Shown one piece after another: positions 29,185-38,230 of a stretch of DNA of 64,000 nucleotides (within the stretch, counting starts at the first letter, position 1; every line of letters begins with the position of its first letter). Made by a program: the position numbers and the translations under genes. The stretch covers positions 1 to 64,000 of the forward strand of contig NZ_JRJG01000029.1 in assembly GCF_000759435.1 (NCBI RefSeq). The letters are read 5' to 3'. Under the pieces are notes generated by a model. That model was given only the letters and a program-made list of their open reading frames with translations, was not told the DNA's origin and did not search any database. This DNA is from Hoeflea sp. BAL378. Lineage in GTDB: Bacteria > Pseudomonadota > Alphaproteobacteria > Rhizobiales > Rhizobiaceae.

Positions 29185-29796
29185 TCATGCCCCGGGGGTG
29201 GACCGGCGCTGAAGTTCGGTGAGATTGACTTCCATCGTCACGGCGCCGATCGAGGTGGTCGTATCGGCTTCGGTCACGGTGAAGCTCACCTGCGCCCGCC
29301 AGATCCTGGATTCGTCGTCCCATTCCGGTTCGTCGATGAACAGGGCGTCGCTGGAGACATTGAAGGTGTTCTGGAATTTCGCCTCGTCGCCCTGCCAGAA
29401 GTCGCCGGTGATCGAGCTCTGGCCGACATTGAGGCCGTTCTGGTCCATCACGAAGATCTCGGCGTAAAGCCCCAGCGATCTGCCCTGCAGCCGGGCAAGA
29501 TAGACCGAAAGCGGATTGGACAGCGTGGCAGCGATCAGCGGCTTGTCGTCGCTTTCGCGCTCGGCGACCCATTGCTTGTCCAGCGCATCGATCTCTTCCT
29601 GGCTCAATTTGCTCAGGCGGTCGTTCTGCGCATCGATCGAAATGCGGACGATCTCGGTCTCGATCGATTTGCGCATGTCGTCGATCACCGCCTGTGTGAT
29701 CAGGCTGTGGACATCGGGCTTCGCCGGTTCGGCAAGAACCGGCGAAGCCAAAGCCGCGGTAATCCCGAGAGCGAGCATTGTCTGGCGAACGTCCAT
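29185..29796 (-). CDS. Secreted PDC/Cache-like protein upstream of chemoreceptor
   Basis: A 203-residue protein with a signal peptide ending VLAEPAK. The mature part begins with a long helix (about 27-75). A region like the strand core of a PDC/Cache sensor follows: SVYLARLQGRSLGLYAEIFVMDQNG and SSITGDFWQGDEAKF. There is no membrane anchor or signalling domain. ATG at 29796 has AGGAGA upstream. Encoded just before the chemoreceptor, it may be a free periplasmic sensor partner; this is inference. Confidence 0.7.
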   Translation of the reverse strand: MDVRQTMLALGITAALASPVLAEPAKPDVHSLITQAVIDDMRKSIETEIVRISIDAQNDRLSKLSQEEIDALDKQWVAERESDDKPLIAATLSNPLSVYLARLQGRSLGLYAEIFVMDQNGLNVGQSSITGDFWQGDEAKFQNTFNVSSDALFIDEPEWDDESRIWRAQVSFTVTEADTTTSIGAVTMEVNLTELQRRSTPGA

Positions 29797-30359
29797 TGGC
29801 ATCTCCTGTTGATGCAAAGAAATTGGACGTCAAACTTTAATTCGGGGTTAAATGCAAAACACCGAATGTAGGTATTTATTATCAATAACTGCGAAATCTC
29901 GCCTAAAATTCCCGGACTCCCCGGCAGACCGTCCGCCAGGCCCGGTCCGGCGCGAATCGCGGGAGCCTCCGACAAGGCAATCTGGTGGCGTGAGATTGAT
30001 TCGCGCCGAATGAAGACGGGCGTCATCCGGCGGAGACAACGCCCGTCAAGCGACAGCGGGGAATTCCCCGCCATGCCGCCGGTCACATGAGAGAGTGCAC
30101 ATGTAAGCTTGCACCGACCTTGCGTTGATCATGCGCCGGCTTGCGACCCTGTCCGCGCCGTGGCATTGCTGGTGTGAGGCGCGTTCGCGGGGACTCAGAG
30201 GTCCGGGTCCAGACACGCAGTCATTCAGGGGCGCCGGCGTCCTTCGCGCATCCGCCCGGAGACGCGGGCGCTGTCGGGGTCTGGCGACCGGAATCACCGG
30301 AGGGTCATGCCCCCACCCAACAAGGCGAAGCACGTGAACTTCCGGACAAGGATCTTGGG
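29797..30359. other. 563-base gap with palindromes, no gene seen
   Basis: No supported gene. The first 110 bases are AT-rich and probably carry the promoter of the minus-strand sensor/chemoreceptor pair. GACGGGCG (30015-30022) and CGCCCGTC (30040-30047) form an inverted repeat. A perfect 16-bp palindrome, GCGGGGAATTCCCCGC, lies at 30056-30071. Open frames that cross the right part lack ribosome sites. Confidence 0.5.
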
Positions 30360-31064
30360 ATGGACAGCCTGAAACCCGGCGGGCTGGCCGTCGTCATCGG
30401 CGCCAGCGGCGGCCTCGGCGAGGCGCTGATGGAGGCCTTGCGGCACAATGGCGCCTTCGCCGCCGTGGCCGGTTTTTCCCGCGCTTCGGAGCCGGATCTC
30501 GATCTGCTCGAGGAACCCACCATCCGGCGCGCAGCCACCGCCGCAAAGGACACCGGGCTCGAGCTCAGGCTGGTGGTCGACGCCACCGGCTTTCTGCACG
30601 GCTGCGGCTTCAAGCCGGAAAAGACGCTGTCGGCCCTTGATCCCGCCCACATGGCCCATGCCTTCGCGGTCAACGCCATCGGCCCGGCGCTTCTGATGAA
30701 GCATTTCCTTCCACTTATGGCGAGGGATGGAAAATCCGTGTTCGCCACGCTGTCTGCCAAGGTGGGCTCGATCGGCGACAACAGGTTGGGCGGCTGGTAC
30801 AGCTACCGCGCCTCAAAGGCCGCGCTCAATCAGCTCGTCCACAGCGCGGCGATCGAACTGGCGCGCAAGCGGCCCGAGGCCGTGTGCGTGGCGCTGCATC
30901 CGGGCACGGTCGACACCGGGCTCTCGTCGGGCTTCGCCAAGGGCGGGCTCACGGTCCGCACGGCCGCGGAGGCCGCGCCGTTGCTGCTCAGCGTCCTCGA
31001 CCGGCTCGGACCCTCGGACACCGGCGGCTTCTTCGACTACACCGGCGAAGCCCTGCCCTGGTGA
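30360..31064 (+). CDS. SDR-family NAD(P) oxidoreductase, CsgA-like
   Basis: VVIGASGGLGEALMEAL (about residues 10-26) is the nucleotide-binding motif. The active site is Ser in TLSAKVGSIGDN and YSYRASKAALN. HPGTVDTGLS and a short length of 234 residues match the C-factor/CsgA-like SDR group. The substrate is unknown. ATG at 30360 has AAGGA upstream. It precedes a Gfo/Idh oxidoreductase gene by about 50 bases. Confidence 0.8.
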   Translation: MDSLKPGGLAVVIGASGGLGEALMEALRHNGAFAAVAGFSRASEPDLDLLEEPTIRRAATAAKDTGLELRLVVDATGFLHGCGFKPEKTLSALDPAHMAHAFAVNAIGPALLMKHFLPLMARDGKSVFATLSAKVGSIGDNRLGGWYSYRASKAALNQLVHSAAIELARKRPEAVCVALHPGTVDTGLSSGFAKGGLTVRTAAEAAPLLLSVLDRLGPSDTGGFFDYTGEALPW

Positions 31065-31113
31065 CCCGGCCAAGCTAACCCGGCCTTTACCGGTGATGCC
31101 GCATGATCGGACC

Positions 31114-32178
31114 ATGACAGAGCTCAGGACCATCCGTTGGGGCATCGCCGGGACCGGCGCCATCGCCCGGCAATTCGCGGCCGACATCGGCCATGCCAAA
31201 GGCGCGGCGCTGGCGGCGGTCTGCTCGCGCGATCCCGCAAGGGCGGAGGAATTCGCCCACCGCCATTCCGGCGTCACCGCCTTTGGCTCGCTCGGTGCGA
31301 TGCTCGCCTCTGGCAGGGTCGACGCCGTCTACATCGCCACCCCGAACATGGTGCATCGCGCCCAGACGCTTGCCTGCATCGCGGCCGGCGTGCCGGTGCT
31401 GGTCGAAAAGCCCATGGTCGCGCGCCTCGGTGAGGCGCTCGAGATCAAGGAGGCGGCCACGGGCGCCTGCGTCTTCGTCATGGAAGGCCTGTGGAGCCGT
31501 TATCTGCCCGCCATCCGCGCCGCGCGCACGGCCCTCGCCGGGGGCGTCATCGGCGCCATCCGCCGGCTCGAGGCCGACATCGCCTGGCCACAGGCCTATG
31601 ATCCGCAGAGCCGCTTCTTCGACAGTGCGCAGGGCGGCGGGGCGCTGCATGATCTCGGCGTCTACCCGATTTCGCTCGCGCGCTTCTTCCTGGGCGACCC
31701 GGACCATGTCGAGGGCGCCTGGACGGCGGCGCCTTCGGGCGTCGACATGGCGGCGTCGCTCTGCCTGCGGTTCGGCGCCGTCGAGGCCCGGATCACCTGC
31801 GGCTTCGATCGCCAGGGCTCCAACCGCATGATCATCGAGGGCGACCGGGGCGTGCTGGTGCTCGACGCGCCCTTCATCAAGGCCGGCGGCTATGGCGTCT
31901 ACGCCTCCCGCCGCCTCGCCGATCTGGCCCATCCCGGCAACCGCACCGCGGCGCGGCTTGCCCGGGGGCTCGTCCGGCGCCTGCCGCTGCCCGGGGTCGC
32001 CTGGCATGGGTTTCCGTTCGAGGGCTCCGGCCTCCAGTTCGAGATCGGGGCCGCCTCCGACGCCATCCGCCGGGGGCTCGGCCAGGAGCCCGACAACCGG
32101 CTCGACGACACCATCGCCGCGTTGCGCATCATCGACGCGGTGCTGTCGTCGCCGCCGTCGGGCGAGTGGAAACCCTAG
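31114..32178 (+). CDS. Gfo/Idh/MocA-family oxidoreductase
   Basis: The N-terminal Rossmann motif WGIAGTGAIARQFA (about residues 9-22) and the sugar-dehydrogenase motif VLVEKPM (catalytic Lys, about residue 96) are present, followed by GGGALHDLGVYPI in the C-terminal domain. Length is 354. It is related to trans-1,2-dihydrobenzene-1,2-diol or glucose-fructose oxidoreductase-like enzymes, but the substrate cannot be told. An ATG at 31096 would add six residues. Confidence 0.85.
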   Translation: MTELRTIRWGIAGTGAIARQFAADIGHAKGAALAAVCSRDPARAEEFAHRHSGVTAFGSLGAMLASGRVDAVYIATPNMVHRAQTLACIAAGVPVLVEKPMVARLGEALEIKEAATGACVFVMEGLWSRYLPAIRAARTALAGGVIGAIRRLEADIAWPQAYDPQSRFFDSAQGGGALHDLGVYPISLARFFLGDPDHVEGAWTAAPSGVDMAASLCLRFGAVEARITCGFDRQGSNRMIIEGDRGVLVLDAPFIKAGGYGVYASRRLADLAHPGNRTAARLARGLVRRLPLPGVAWHGFPFEGSGLQFEIGAASDAIRRGLGQEPDNRLDDTIAALRIIDAVLSSPPSGEWKP

Positions 32179-32182
32179 GAAC

Positions 32183-33322
32183 TCAGAAGCCGGACCGCGG
32201 CGTGAAGCTGCCGGCGCCGTCGTTGAGGGCCAGCGCCAGTTCGGTCAGGTGCAGGGCGCGCTCCCCCGAGAAGAAGGGCGTTTCCCCCGCGCCGATCGCC
32301 CGCGCCATCACCGCGATGCCGCGGGCGAAATCGATCCGCGAGGGGAACGAGGCGAGGCTGCGGGCGGTGGTCGCCGCCGGATAGGCCACCGGCCGGCCAT
32401 AGGTCAGCCGGAGCGGCAGCACCCGCCCGCGCTGGCGCTCGAAAAGCGCCGCCAGCCGCTGCAGCAGCGGCCGCTTGCCGTCGAAGCGGCTCAGATGCAC
32501 CGGCGAGCGGTCGTCCCACAGGTCGCGCACCACGATGGTGCCCTTGTCGCCGACGATCGTCAGCGACCGGTCGCGCGGCGCGGCCAATCCGCAGGTCAGC
32601 CGCGCGGTGACGCCCGACCGGAAGCTGAGGCAGCCGACGGCGAAATCCGGCGCCAGCGCCAGGCCTGTTGTGCCCGGCCCCTTGTCGGGAAAGGTCAGCG
32701 CCGAAAATGCCTGGCCCTTCTCGACCGCGCCGAACAGCGACACCAGCCAGGACAGGCCGTAGCCCGCATGCTCGAGCGTGCAGCCGACCTGGAACTCGTG
32801 CAGCCCCGGCCACTTCGCTCCTGAGCGCGAACGCCAGTCGGTCCAGTTGTCCTTGAACACCGGGCCATCCTCCATCTCGGCATAGGCGAGCCGCGGCGTG
32901 CCGATCCGCCCGGCGTCGATCAGGCGCGCCGTGAGTTCCTGTGCATCCGACAATCCGTTGGCGGGCGCGCCGCAGATGACGAGGCCCTTGCCCGCGGCGA
33001 GATCGACGATCGCCCGCGCCTGCTCGAAGCTCATCGCCAGCGGCTTTTCGCAATAGACATGCTTGCCCGCCTCGAGCGCCGCGCGATTGATCTCGAAATG
33101 GCTTTCGGGTGGAGTGAGGTCGACCACGATGTCGACGGCCGGATCGGCAAGGCATTCGGCGAGCGAGCCATAGGCGCGCAGCGTGTAAAAGTCGCAGAAA
33201 TGGGAAAGCCGCCTGGGATCGACATCCCACGCCCCGGCAAGCCCGATCTCGGGGTAATTGGCGAGCGTGGTCATGTAGTAATCGGCGACGAAGCCTGTGC
33301 CGATCAGGGCAATTTTGGTCAT
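32183..33322 (-). CDS. Gfo/Idh/MocA-family oxidoreductase
   Basis: The protein starts MTKIALIGTGFVADYYMTTL, an NAD(P)-binding Rossmann motif. YCEKPLAMS carries the family Lys (about residue 95). The C-terminal domain contains LHEFQVGCTLEHAGYGL. Length is 379. It converges with the plus-strand Gfo/Idh gene, with only four bases between the stops, and is not closely similar to it. The substrate is unknown; carbohydrate metabolism is likely from the family. Confidence 0.85.
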   Translation of the reverse strand: MTKIALIGTGFVADYYMTTLANYPEIGLAGAWDVDPRRLSHFCDFYTLRAYGSLAECLADPAVDIVVDLTPPESHFEINRAALEAGKHVYCEKPLAMSFEQARAIVDLAAGKGLVICGAPANGLSDAQELTARLIDAGRIGTPRLAYAEMEDGPVFKDNWTDWRSRSGAKWPGLHEFQVGCTLEHAGYGLSWLVSLFGAVEKGQAFSALTFPDKGPGTTGLALAPDFAVGCLSFRSGVTARLTCGLAAPRDRSLTIVGDKGTIVVRDLWDDRSPVHLSRFDGKRPLLQRLAALFERQRGRVLPLRLTYGRPVAYPAATTARSLASFPSRIDFARGIAVMARAIGAGETPFFSGERALHLTELALALNDGAGSFTPRSGF

Positions 33323-33406
33323 GGGTCTCGGGTCCCGGCGCATGCGTGCCCCAAACTAGCCTGCCCGCGTTAAGATGCGGTTGCGGCCGGGGGCCGATCT
33401 CTCCGG

Positions 33407-35674
33407 CTAGCGCGCATCGGCCAGGAACGAGGCGATCCAGGCCAGCGGCGCGTTCCAGTTGATGGCGATCTCGTTGGTGGAGAACGAGCGCGAATCGTCA
33501 ACATAGCAGGCCTGCGGCGCGCAGCCCTTGAGCTTGGAGATGGCGTAGTCGTCGGCGAGCCCGCTGTTGGGCCCGCCCGCGAGCGCGCCCCGGGGCGGCG
33601 GCGGATAGGACGGATCGGTGGAGGCCGCGAACATGTAGGAGAACTGGTTGCGCGAATAGGTCGTGCCGTAGCCGGTCACATAGGACATGCCCAGCGCGTT
33701 GCGGCCGAGGATGTAGTCCATGCTCTCGCGCACCGCCTGCAGGTAGCGCGTCTCGCCGCTCACGTCATAGGCGGTGGCGACGACGATCATGGTCTGGATC
33801 ACCGACTGGTTCGAGCCCCAGCCATAGCCGTTCCGGGGGGCGTACATCAGCCCGAAACCCTGCTTCTTCTGCACCTTCAGATAGGCGTCGGCGGCCTCCC
33901 GCACCGTAGCGCGGACCTGGTTGAGATCGCGCTTGGACAGGCCGGAGGGAACCGAGGCGAGCTGCAGCCGTGCCAGCGCCGCCACCGCGCGCCAACTGAA
34001 TCCGTCGGGATAGAAAACCGACCCGGACCAGTGCGGCGAGGCCTTGGCGCGGGCGAGCCAGACCGGATCCTGGGTGGTCAGGTAGAGTTCGCTCGCCGCC
34101 CAGTAAAACTCGTCCGAGACATCGTCGTCCTGGTAGTCCCCGCCGCCGAAACTGCCGTCGGTGGCGGGCGCATAAAGCGCGGGGTTGGCTTCCGCGGCGT
34201 GATAGGCGCGAACGGCCGCCGCCAGCAGCCGGTCCGCATAGGCCTTGTCGAAGGAGGCGAACAGCCGGGCGCCCTGCGCCGCCGCCGCCGCCAGGTTGAG
34301 CGTCGCCGCCGTCGACGGCCGGTGCAGGATGCGCTTCTCGCTGTCGCGATGCGGCAGCAGCGGACCCGACGGCCACCCCTCCCCATGCACCTTGTGATGC
34401 GCCATGCCGGCAAGGGGCTGGCCCTCGGGAACAGCCATGGACATCAGGAAGTCGAGTTCCCAGCGCGCTTCGTCGAGAATGTCGGGAATGCCGTTTCCGG
34501 CCTCGGGAATCCTGAGCAGCCCGTCGCCGAGCGCCGGCGAGGCGCCGCGGCTGAATGTCAGCGCCCGTTCGTAGACGCCCATGAGCTGCGCCGCGGCGAT
34601 GCCGCCATTGACCACGTACTTGCCGAAATCGCCGGCGTCGTACCAGCCGCCCGCGACATCGAGTCGGTAGTCGCAGCTCCAGTCGGCGCCGTAGACCTTG
34701 CGCGCGGTTTTCGCGTTGAGGCAGCCGACATCGGTGTCGCCGCGGTTGGGCGCCTGGCCGTTGTGCCCGGCGGGACGGCCGTAGCCCTTGCCGGCAAGGC
34801 TCTCGAGGATCTCGATGCCGCTGCGCACCTTGTAGAAATAGGACAGCGCATCGGTGCGCAGCCCGGCATAGGCGCCGCCCGAGATCGCAAACGGCGGGCT
34901 GGTCTCGCCGCCGACGACCAGGCGGTAGCCCTCGCCGGTTCGGGCGAAATCGCTGAAATCGATGGTCTCGACCTCGAGTTCCGACGCGGCGTCGAACCCC
35001 GAGGCCTTGGTCTTGCCCGAGGCCACCGTCTCGCCGGAGTCGGAGACCAGCTTCCAGTCGGACCGGGCGCCGCCCTTGCGCACGAGCGTGGCGCGCTTGG
35101 GGCCGTCGGGGAAATAGGCGGTCTGGTTGACCCGGATCGCCGAGGCGCCGCCGCTCGCCGGCTTTGGCGCCTGGCCGGTCATCAGCGACGCCGAATGCAG
35201 GCAGAAGCGCCAGGGTTTCTCCGAGCCGCCAAGCTGGAAGACGAGTTGGGCGCCAGCATGGTCCTGCCCGGCCGTGAAGGTTTCGGCAAGCACCTGCTTG
35301 TCGGGCGACAGCCGGCGGACGATCTCGCCCTCCGGTGTCCAGGGTTCGCTCGCCTGCTGCACCAGGGCCCGCATCGGCCCGCCGGGGCCGCCCGAGGCGA
35401 TGAGGGAGAAGCTGTAGTGCTCGCCCTTGACGATCCCCAGGCCGTTGAGCCCGAGAATGGCGTCCCAGGGCTCGGCCGTGCCGCCTGCCACCGAACCGCA
35501 GAGCGCGCCGGGGCTGTAGTCGAAGGCGATGTTGGGCGTGGCCCACCAATCGCCGACCAGCGCGGGGCGCGTGAACGCCGGATCGGGCAGCAGTTCCGCG
35601 GCTGAAGCGTCGGGGGCAAGGGCGTGCGAGGCCAGCAAGGCAAGGAGGCCGATCATGGCCTTGGGGTGCGTCAT
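33407..35674 (-). CDS. Secreted glycoside hydrolase family 9 (endoglucanase-like)
   Basis: The 755-residue protein has a signal peptide ending ASAAE, a beta-rich CBM4/9-like domain (about 30-165), a CelD-type Ig-like domain (about 175-265) starting with IRVNQTAYFPDGPK, and the GH9 alpha/alpha barrel (about 270-750). The catalytic base region GGWYDAGDFGKYV (346-349 DAGD) and the acid Glu735 in STNEIAINWN are both present. It should hydrolyse beta-1,4-glucans or related oligosaccharides outside the cytoplasm. No cellulose synthesis genes are in view. Confidence 0.92.
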   Translation of the reverse strand: MTHPKAMIGLLALLASHALAPDASAAELLPDPAFTRPALVGDWWATPNIAFDYSPGALCGSVAGGTAEPWDAILGLNGLGIVKGEHYSFSLIASGGPGGPMRALVQQASEPWTPEGEIVRRLSPDKQVLAETFTAGQDHAGAQLVFQLGGSEKPWRFCLHSASLMTGQAPKPASGGASAIRVNQTAYFPDGPKRATLVRKGGARSDWKLVSDSGETVASGKTKASGFDAASELEVETIDFSDFARTGEGYRLVVGGETSPPFAISGGAYAGLRTDALSYFYKVRSGIEILESLAGKGYGRPAGHNGQAPNRGDTDVGCLNAKTARKVYGADWSCDYRLDVAGGWYDAGDFGKYVVNGGIAAAQLMGVYERALTFSRGASPALGDGLLRIPEAGNGIPDILDEARWELDFLMSMAVPEGQPLAGMAHHKVHGEGWPSGPLLPHRDSEKRILHRPSTAATLNLAAAAAQGARLFASFDKAYADRLLAAAVRAYHAAEANPALYAPATDGSFGGGDYQDDDVSDEFYWAASELYLTTQDPVWLARAKASPHWSGSVFYPDGFSWRAVAALARLQLASVPSGLSKRDLNQVRATVREAADAYLKVQKKQGFGLMYAPRNGYGWGSNQSVIQTMIVVATAYDVSGETRYLQAVRESMDYILGRNALGMSYVTGYGTTYSRNQFSYMFAASTDPSYPPPPRGALAGGPNSGLADDYAISKLKGCAPQACYVDDSRSFSTNEIAINWNAPLAWIASFLADAR

Positions 35675-35825
35675 GGCGGTATCCGGAATCCGGGATCGGG
35701 AACGAACGGCCCTGATGGCCGCGATGCAGTCGCTGTCAGGCCAAAACTAGGCCTTCGGCCTCAACAAATGCTTAATCCTGCCCGCAGCCCGGCTCCGCCC
35801 TCCAGCGCCCCCGCCGGATCGAAGC

Positions 35826-36659
35826 TCAGTCGAGGCCAAGGAATGCCCGGCACAGCGGGTGGGCGGGATCGGCCAGACCGTCGACCACGTCGAAATGGTG
35901 CCTCGCCGGCTCCTCGTGCATCCGCATCGGCGTGGCCAGGCCGCGCCATATCTCGTAGAGCGCGCGGTTCTGGCGGACGAATTCCGGCCGCTCCGCGAGA
36001 CCGACCCAGGCCGTCACCGGAATGGCGGCGAGCGGCGTGTGCAGCACCGGGCTTTCCGACCTGGCTTCCTCCGCATCGATGTGCAGGATCTCGTTCATCT
36101 CAGTCTTCATGATGGGCCTGAGGTCGTGCACGCCGGAAATCGAGGTGACGCCCGCGATCCGGGCGAGGACCGCCTCGGGCAGGAGCGGCTCGCCGCTGAT
36201 CATCCGCGTGACCAGTTGCCCGCCGGCCGAGTGGCCGGTGAGCCGGATCGGACCCGCGACCTCGCCCGCGGCGAAGCTCACCGCCTCGGCGATTTCCCGG
36301 GCGATGCCCGCGACGCGGTTGTCCGGGCACAGCGTGTAGCCCGGCATCGCCACCGCATAGCCGTGCGCGAGCGGTCCGGCGGCCAGGTGCGACCAGACCG
36401 ACCTGTCGAAGGCCTTCCAGTAGCCGCCATGGACGAACACCGCCAGGCCCCTGGCCTCGCCTTCGGGCAGGAACAGGTCGAGCCGGTTGCGCGGTGCGGA
36501 CCCGTAGCCGAGGTCGAGCCGCGCCCTCCCCGCTTCGCTCAACCGGTCGCGGAAGGCCTGCGCCTGTTCGGTCCATCGCGGCGGGTAATCGGCCGCGCCG
36601 TCGATATAGGGGCCATTGGCGTAGGCGTCGTCATAATCGGTGATCGGGTAGTCGGTCAC
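35826..36659 (-). CDS. Alpha/beta hydrolase, arylformamidase-like
   Basis: HGGYW (oxyanion hole, about residue 85) and GHSAGG (nucleophile Ser, about 139) are the signature of kynurenine-formamidase-like hydrolases. The C-terminal His in ARHHFDVVDGL completes the triad. GTG at 36659 has GGAGAT upstream; a TTG at 36683 is an alternative start. The gene is divergent from preT. The space between them contains two RutR-like sites, so a role in pyrimidine breakdown is possible but unproven. Confidence 0.8.
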   Translation of the reverse strand: MTDYPITDYDDAYANGPYIDGAADYPPRWTEQAQAFRDRLSEAGRARLDLGYGSAPRNRLDLFLPEGEARGLAVFVHGGYWKAFDRSVWSHLAAGPLAHGYAVAMPGYTLCPDNRVAGIAREIAEAVSFAAGEVAGPIRLTGHSAGGQLVTRMISGEPLLPEAVLARIAGVTSISGVHDLRPIMKTEMNEILHIDAEEARSESPVLHTPLAAIPVTAWVGLAERPEFVRQNRALYEIWRGLATPMRMHEEPARHHFDVVDGLADPAHPLCRAFLGLD

Positions 36660-36733
36660 GGCAAATCTCCGGTTCGAAATCAATACTTACCTGCCGCGTC
36701 CGGAAGTGCAATCCGCGGCGCCGGATTTGAATA

Positions 36734-36749
36734 TTTATCATCTGATAAA
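36734..36749. promoter_or_regulatory. RutR-like operator site 1 upstream of preT
   Basis: TTTATCATCTGATAAA is a perfect 7-bp inverted repeat around a 2-base centre. It has the same 16-base architecture as the known RutR site TTGACCAnnTGGTCAA. It lies in the hydrolase-preT divergent region. Assignment to the RutR-like TetR protein at 44721-45404 is inference. Confidence 0.6.
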
Positions 36750-36753
36750 AAAT

Positions 36754-36769
36754 TTGACCTTTTGATAAA
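36754..36769. promoter_or_regulatory. RutR-like operator site 2 upstream of preT
   Basis: TTGACCTTTTGATAAA has one half-site matching the RutR consensus exactly (TTGACC) and the other matching site 1 (TGATAAA). Its centre is 20 bases from that of site 1, about two helical turns, so two dimers could bind the same face. It is about 95 bases before the preT ATG. Confidence 0.55.
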
Positions 36770-36864
36770 ACCGTTTCATTCTTCCCTCGCGGCGATGGCG
36801 ACACTGAGGAGTTGCGCCACACCAAACCGCACAAGAAGATCTCGAAAACGAGGGGTCCAGAGGA

Positions 36865-38214
36865 ATGACAGCTACCCAGCCTGGCGACGTGAGGGCGCAC
36901 CGCCTGTCGAGCGCCGACTATGCCGACAATTTTTCCGACATCCATCCGCCGCTGACGCCGCACGAGGCGCTGGTGGAGGCCGACAGGTGCTATTTCTGCT
37001 ACGACGCGCCGTGCATGACCGCCTGCCCGACCTCGATCGACATTCCCATGTTCATCCGCAAGATCCAGGCCGGCAACCCCGCGGGCGCGGCCAAGACCAT
37101 CTTCGCCCAGAACATCCTGGGCGGCATGTGCGCCAGGGTCTGCCCGACCGAGACGCTCTGCGAGGAAGTCTGCGTGCGCGAGATCGCCGAGGGCAAGCCG
37201 GTCAAGATCGGCCTGCTGCAGCGCCACGCCACCGACACCTTCATGGAACGCGAGGAGCCGCATCCCTTCGTCCGCGCCGCCCCCACCGGCAGGAGGATCG
37301 CTGTCGTCGGCGCCGGCCCCGCGGGCCTGTCCTGCGCCCATCGCCTCGCCAGCCACGGCCATGACGTCACCGTCTACGACGCACGCGAGAAGGCCGGCGG
37401 CCTCAACGAATACGGCATCGCCGCCTACAAGACGACCAACGACTTCGCCCAGGACGAGGTCGAGTTCATTCTTCAGATCGGCGGCATCACCATCGAGACC
37501 GGCAAGGCGCTCGGCCGCGACGTGACGCTGGAGCGCCTGACCGCGGAATTCGACGCCGTGTTCCTCGGCCTCGGCCTGCCCGGCGTCAACCCGCTCGGGC
37601 TCGACGGCGAGACCGCCCGCGGCGTCATCGACGCCGTCGATTTCATCGCCGTGCTGCGCCAGGTCGAGGACCTGTCCGCGCTCGAGGTCGGCCGCCGGAT
37701 CGTCGTCATCGGCGGCGGCATGACCGCCATCGACGCGGCGGTCCAGTCCAAGCTGCTCGGCGCCGAGGAGGTGACCATCGCCTATCGCCGCGGCCAGGAG
37801 CATATGAACGCCTCGCTCTACGAGCAGGAACTGGCCCAGACCCACGGCGTCGTCATCCGCCACTGGCTCGCGCCCAAGAGCCTGCATGTGTCGGACGGCG
37901 CGGTGTTCGCCATCACGCTGGAGAAGACCACGCTCGACGGCGACGGCAAGCTCGCCGGCACCGGCGAACTGGTGACGCTCGAGGCCGACCAGGTGTTCAA
38001 GGCCATCGGCCAGACGCCGGACGCCGGGCCGCTCGCCGGAGTCCCGATCGAGCTCGAGAAGGGCCGCATCCGCGTGAGCGCGGAGCGCCGCACGTCGCAC
38101 CCGAAGATCTGGGCCGGCGGCGACTGCGTCGCGGGCGGCGACGACTTGACCGTCGTCTCGGTCGAGGACGGCAAGATCGCGGCCGAGAGCATTCACAAAG
38201 CCCTGATGGCTTGA
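36865..38214 (+). CDS. preT: Dihydropyrimidine dehydrogenase subunit PreT
   Basis: PreT passes electrons from NAD(P)H to PreA for reduction of uracil or thymine. The N-terminal region has two iron-sulfur cysteine clusters (CYFCYDAPCMTACP and CARVCPTETLCEEVC). FAD-binding VVGAGPAGLSCAHRL (about residue 147) and a second dinucleotide motif VVIGGGMTAID (about 272) follow. The 449-residue length fits the glutamate-synthase-beta-like family. GAGGGG precedes the ATG. preA follows 16 bases later. Confidence 0.95.
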   Translation: MTATQPGDVRAHRLSSADYADNFSDIHPPLTPHEALVEADRCYFCYDAPCMTACPTSIDIPMFIRKIQAGNPAGAAKTIFAQNILGGMCARVCPTETLCEEVCVREIAEGKPVKIGLLQRHATDTFMEREEPHPFVRAAPTGRRIAVVGAGPAGLSCAHRLASHGHDVTVYDAREKAGGLNEYGIAAYKTTNDFAQDEVEFILQIGGITIETGKALGRDVTLERLTAEFDAVFLGLGLPGVNPLGLDGETARGVIDAVDFIAVLRQVEDLSALEVGRRIVVIGGGMTAIDAAVQSKLLGAEEVTIAYRRGQEHMNASLYEQELAQTHGVVIRHWLAPKSLHVSDGAVFAITLEKTTLDGDGKLAGTGELVTLEADQVFKAIGQTPDAGPLAGVPIELEKGRIRVSAERRTSHPKIWAGGDCVAGGDDLTVVSVEDGKIAAESIHKALMA

Positions 38215-38230
38215 GGGAGGAAGAGATATC

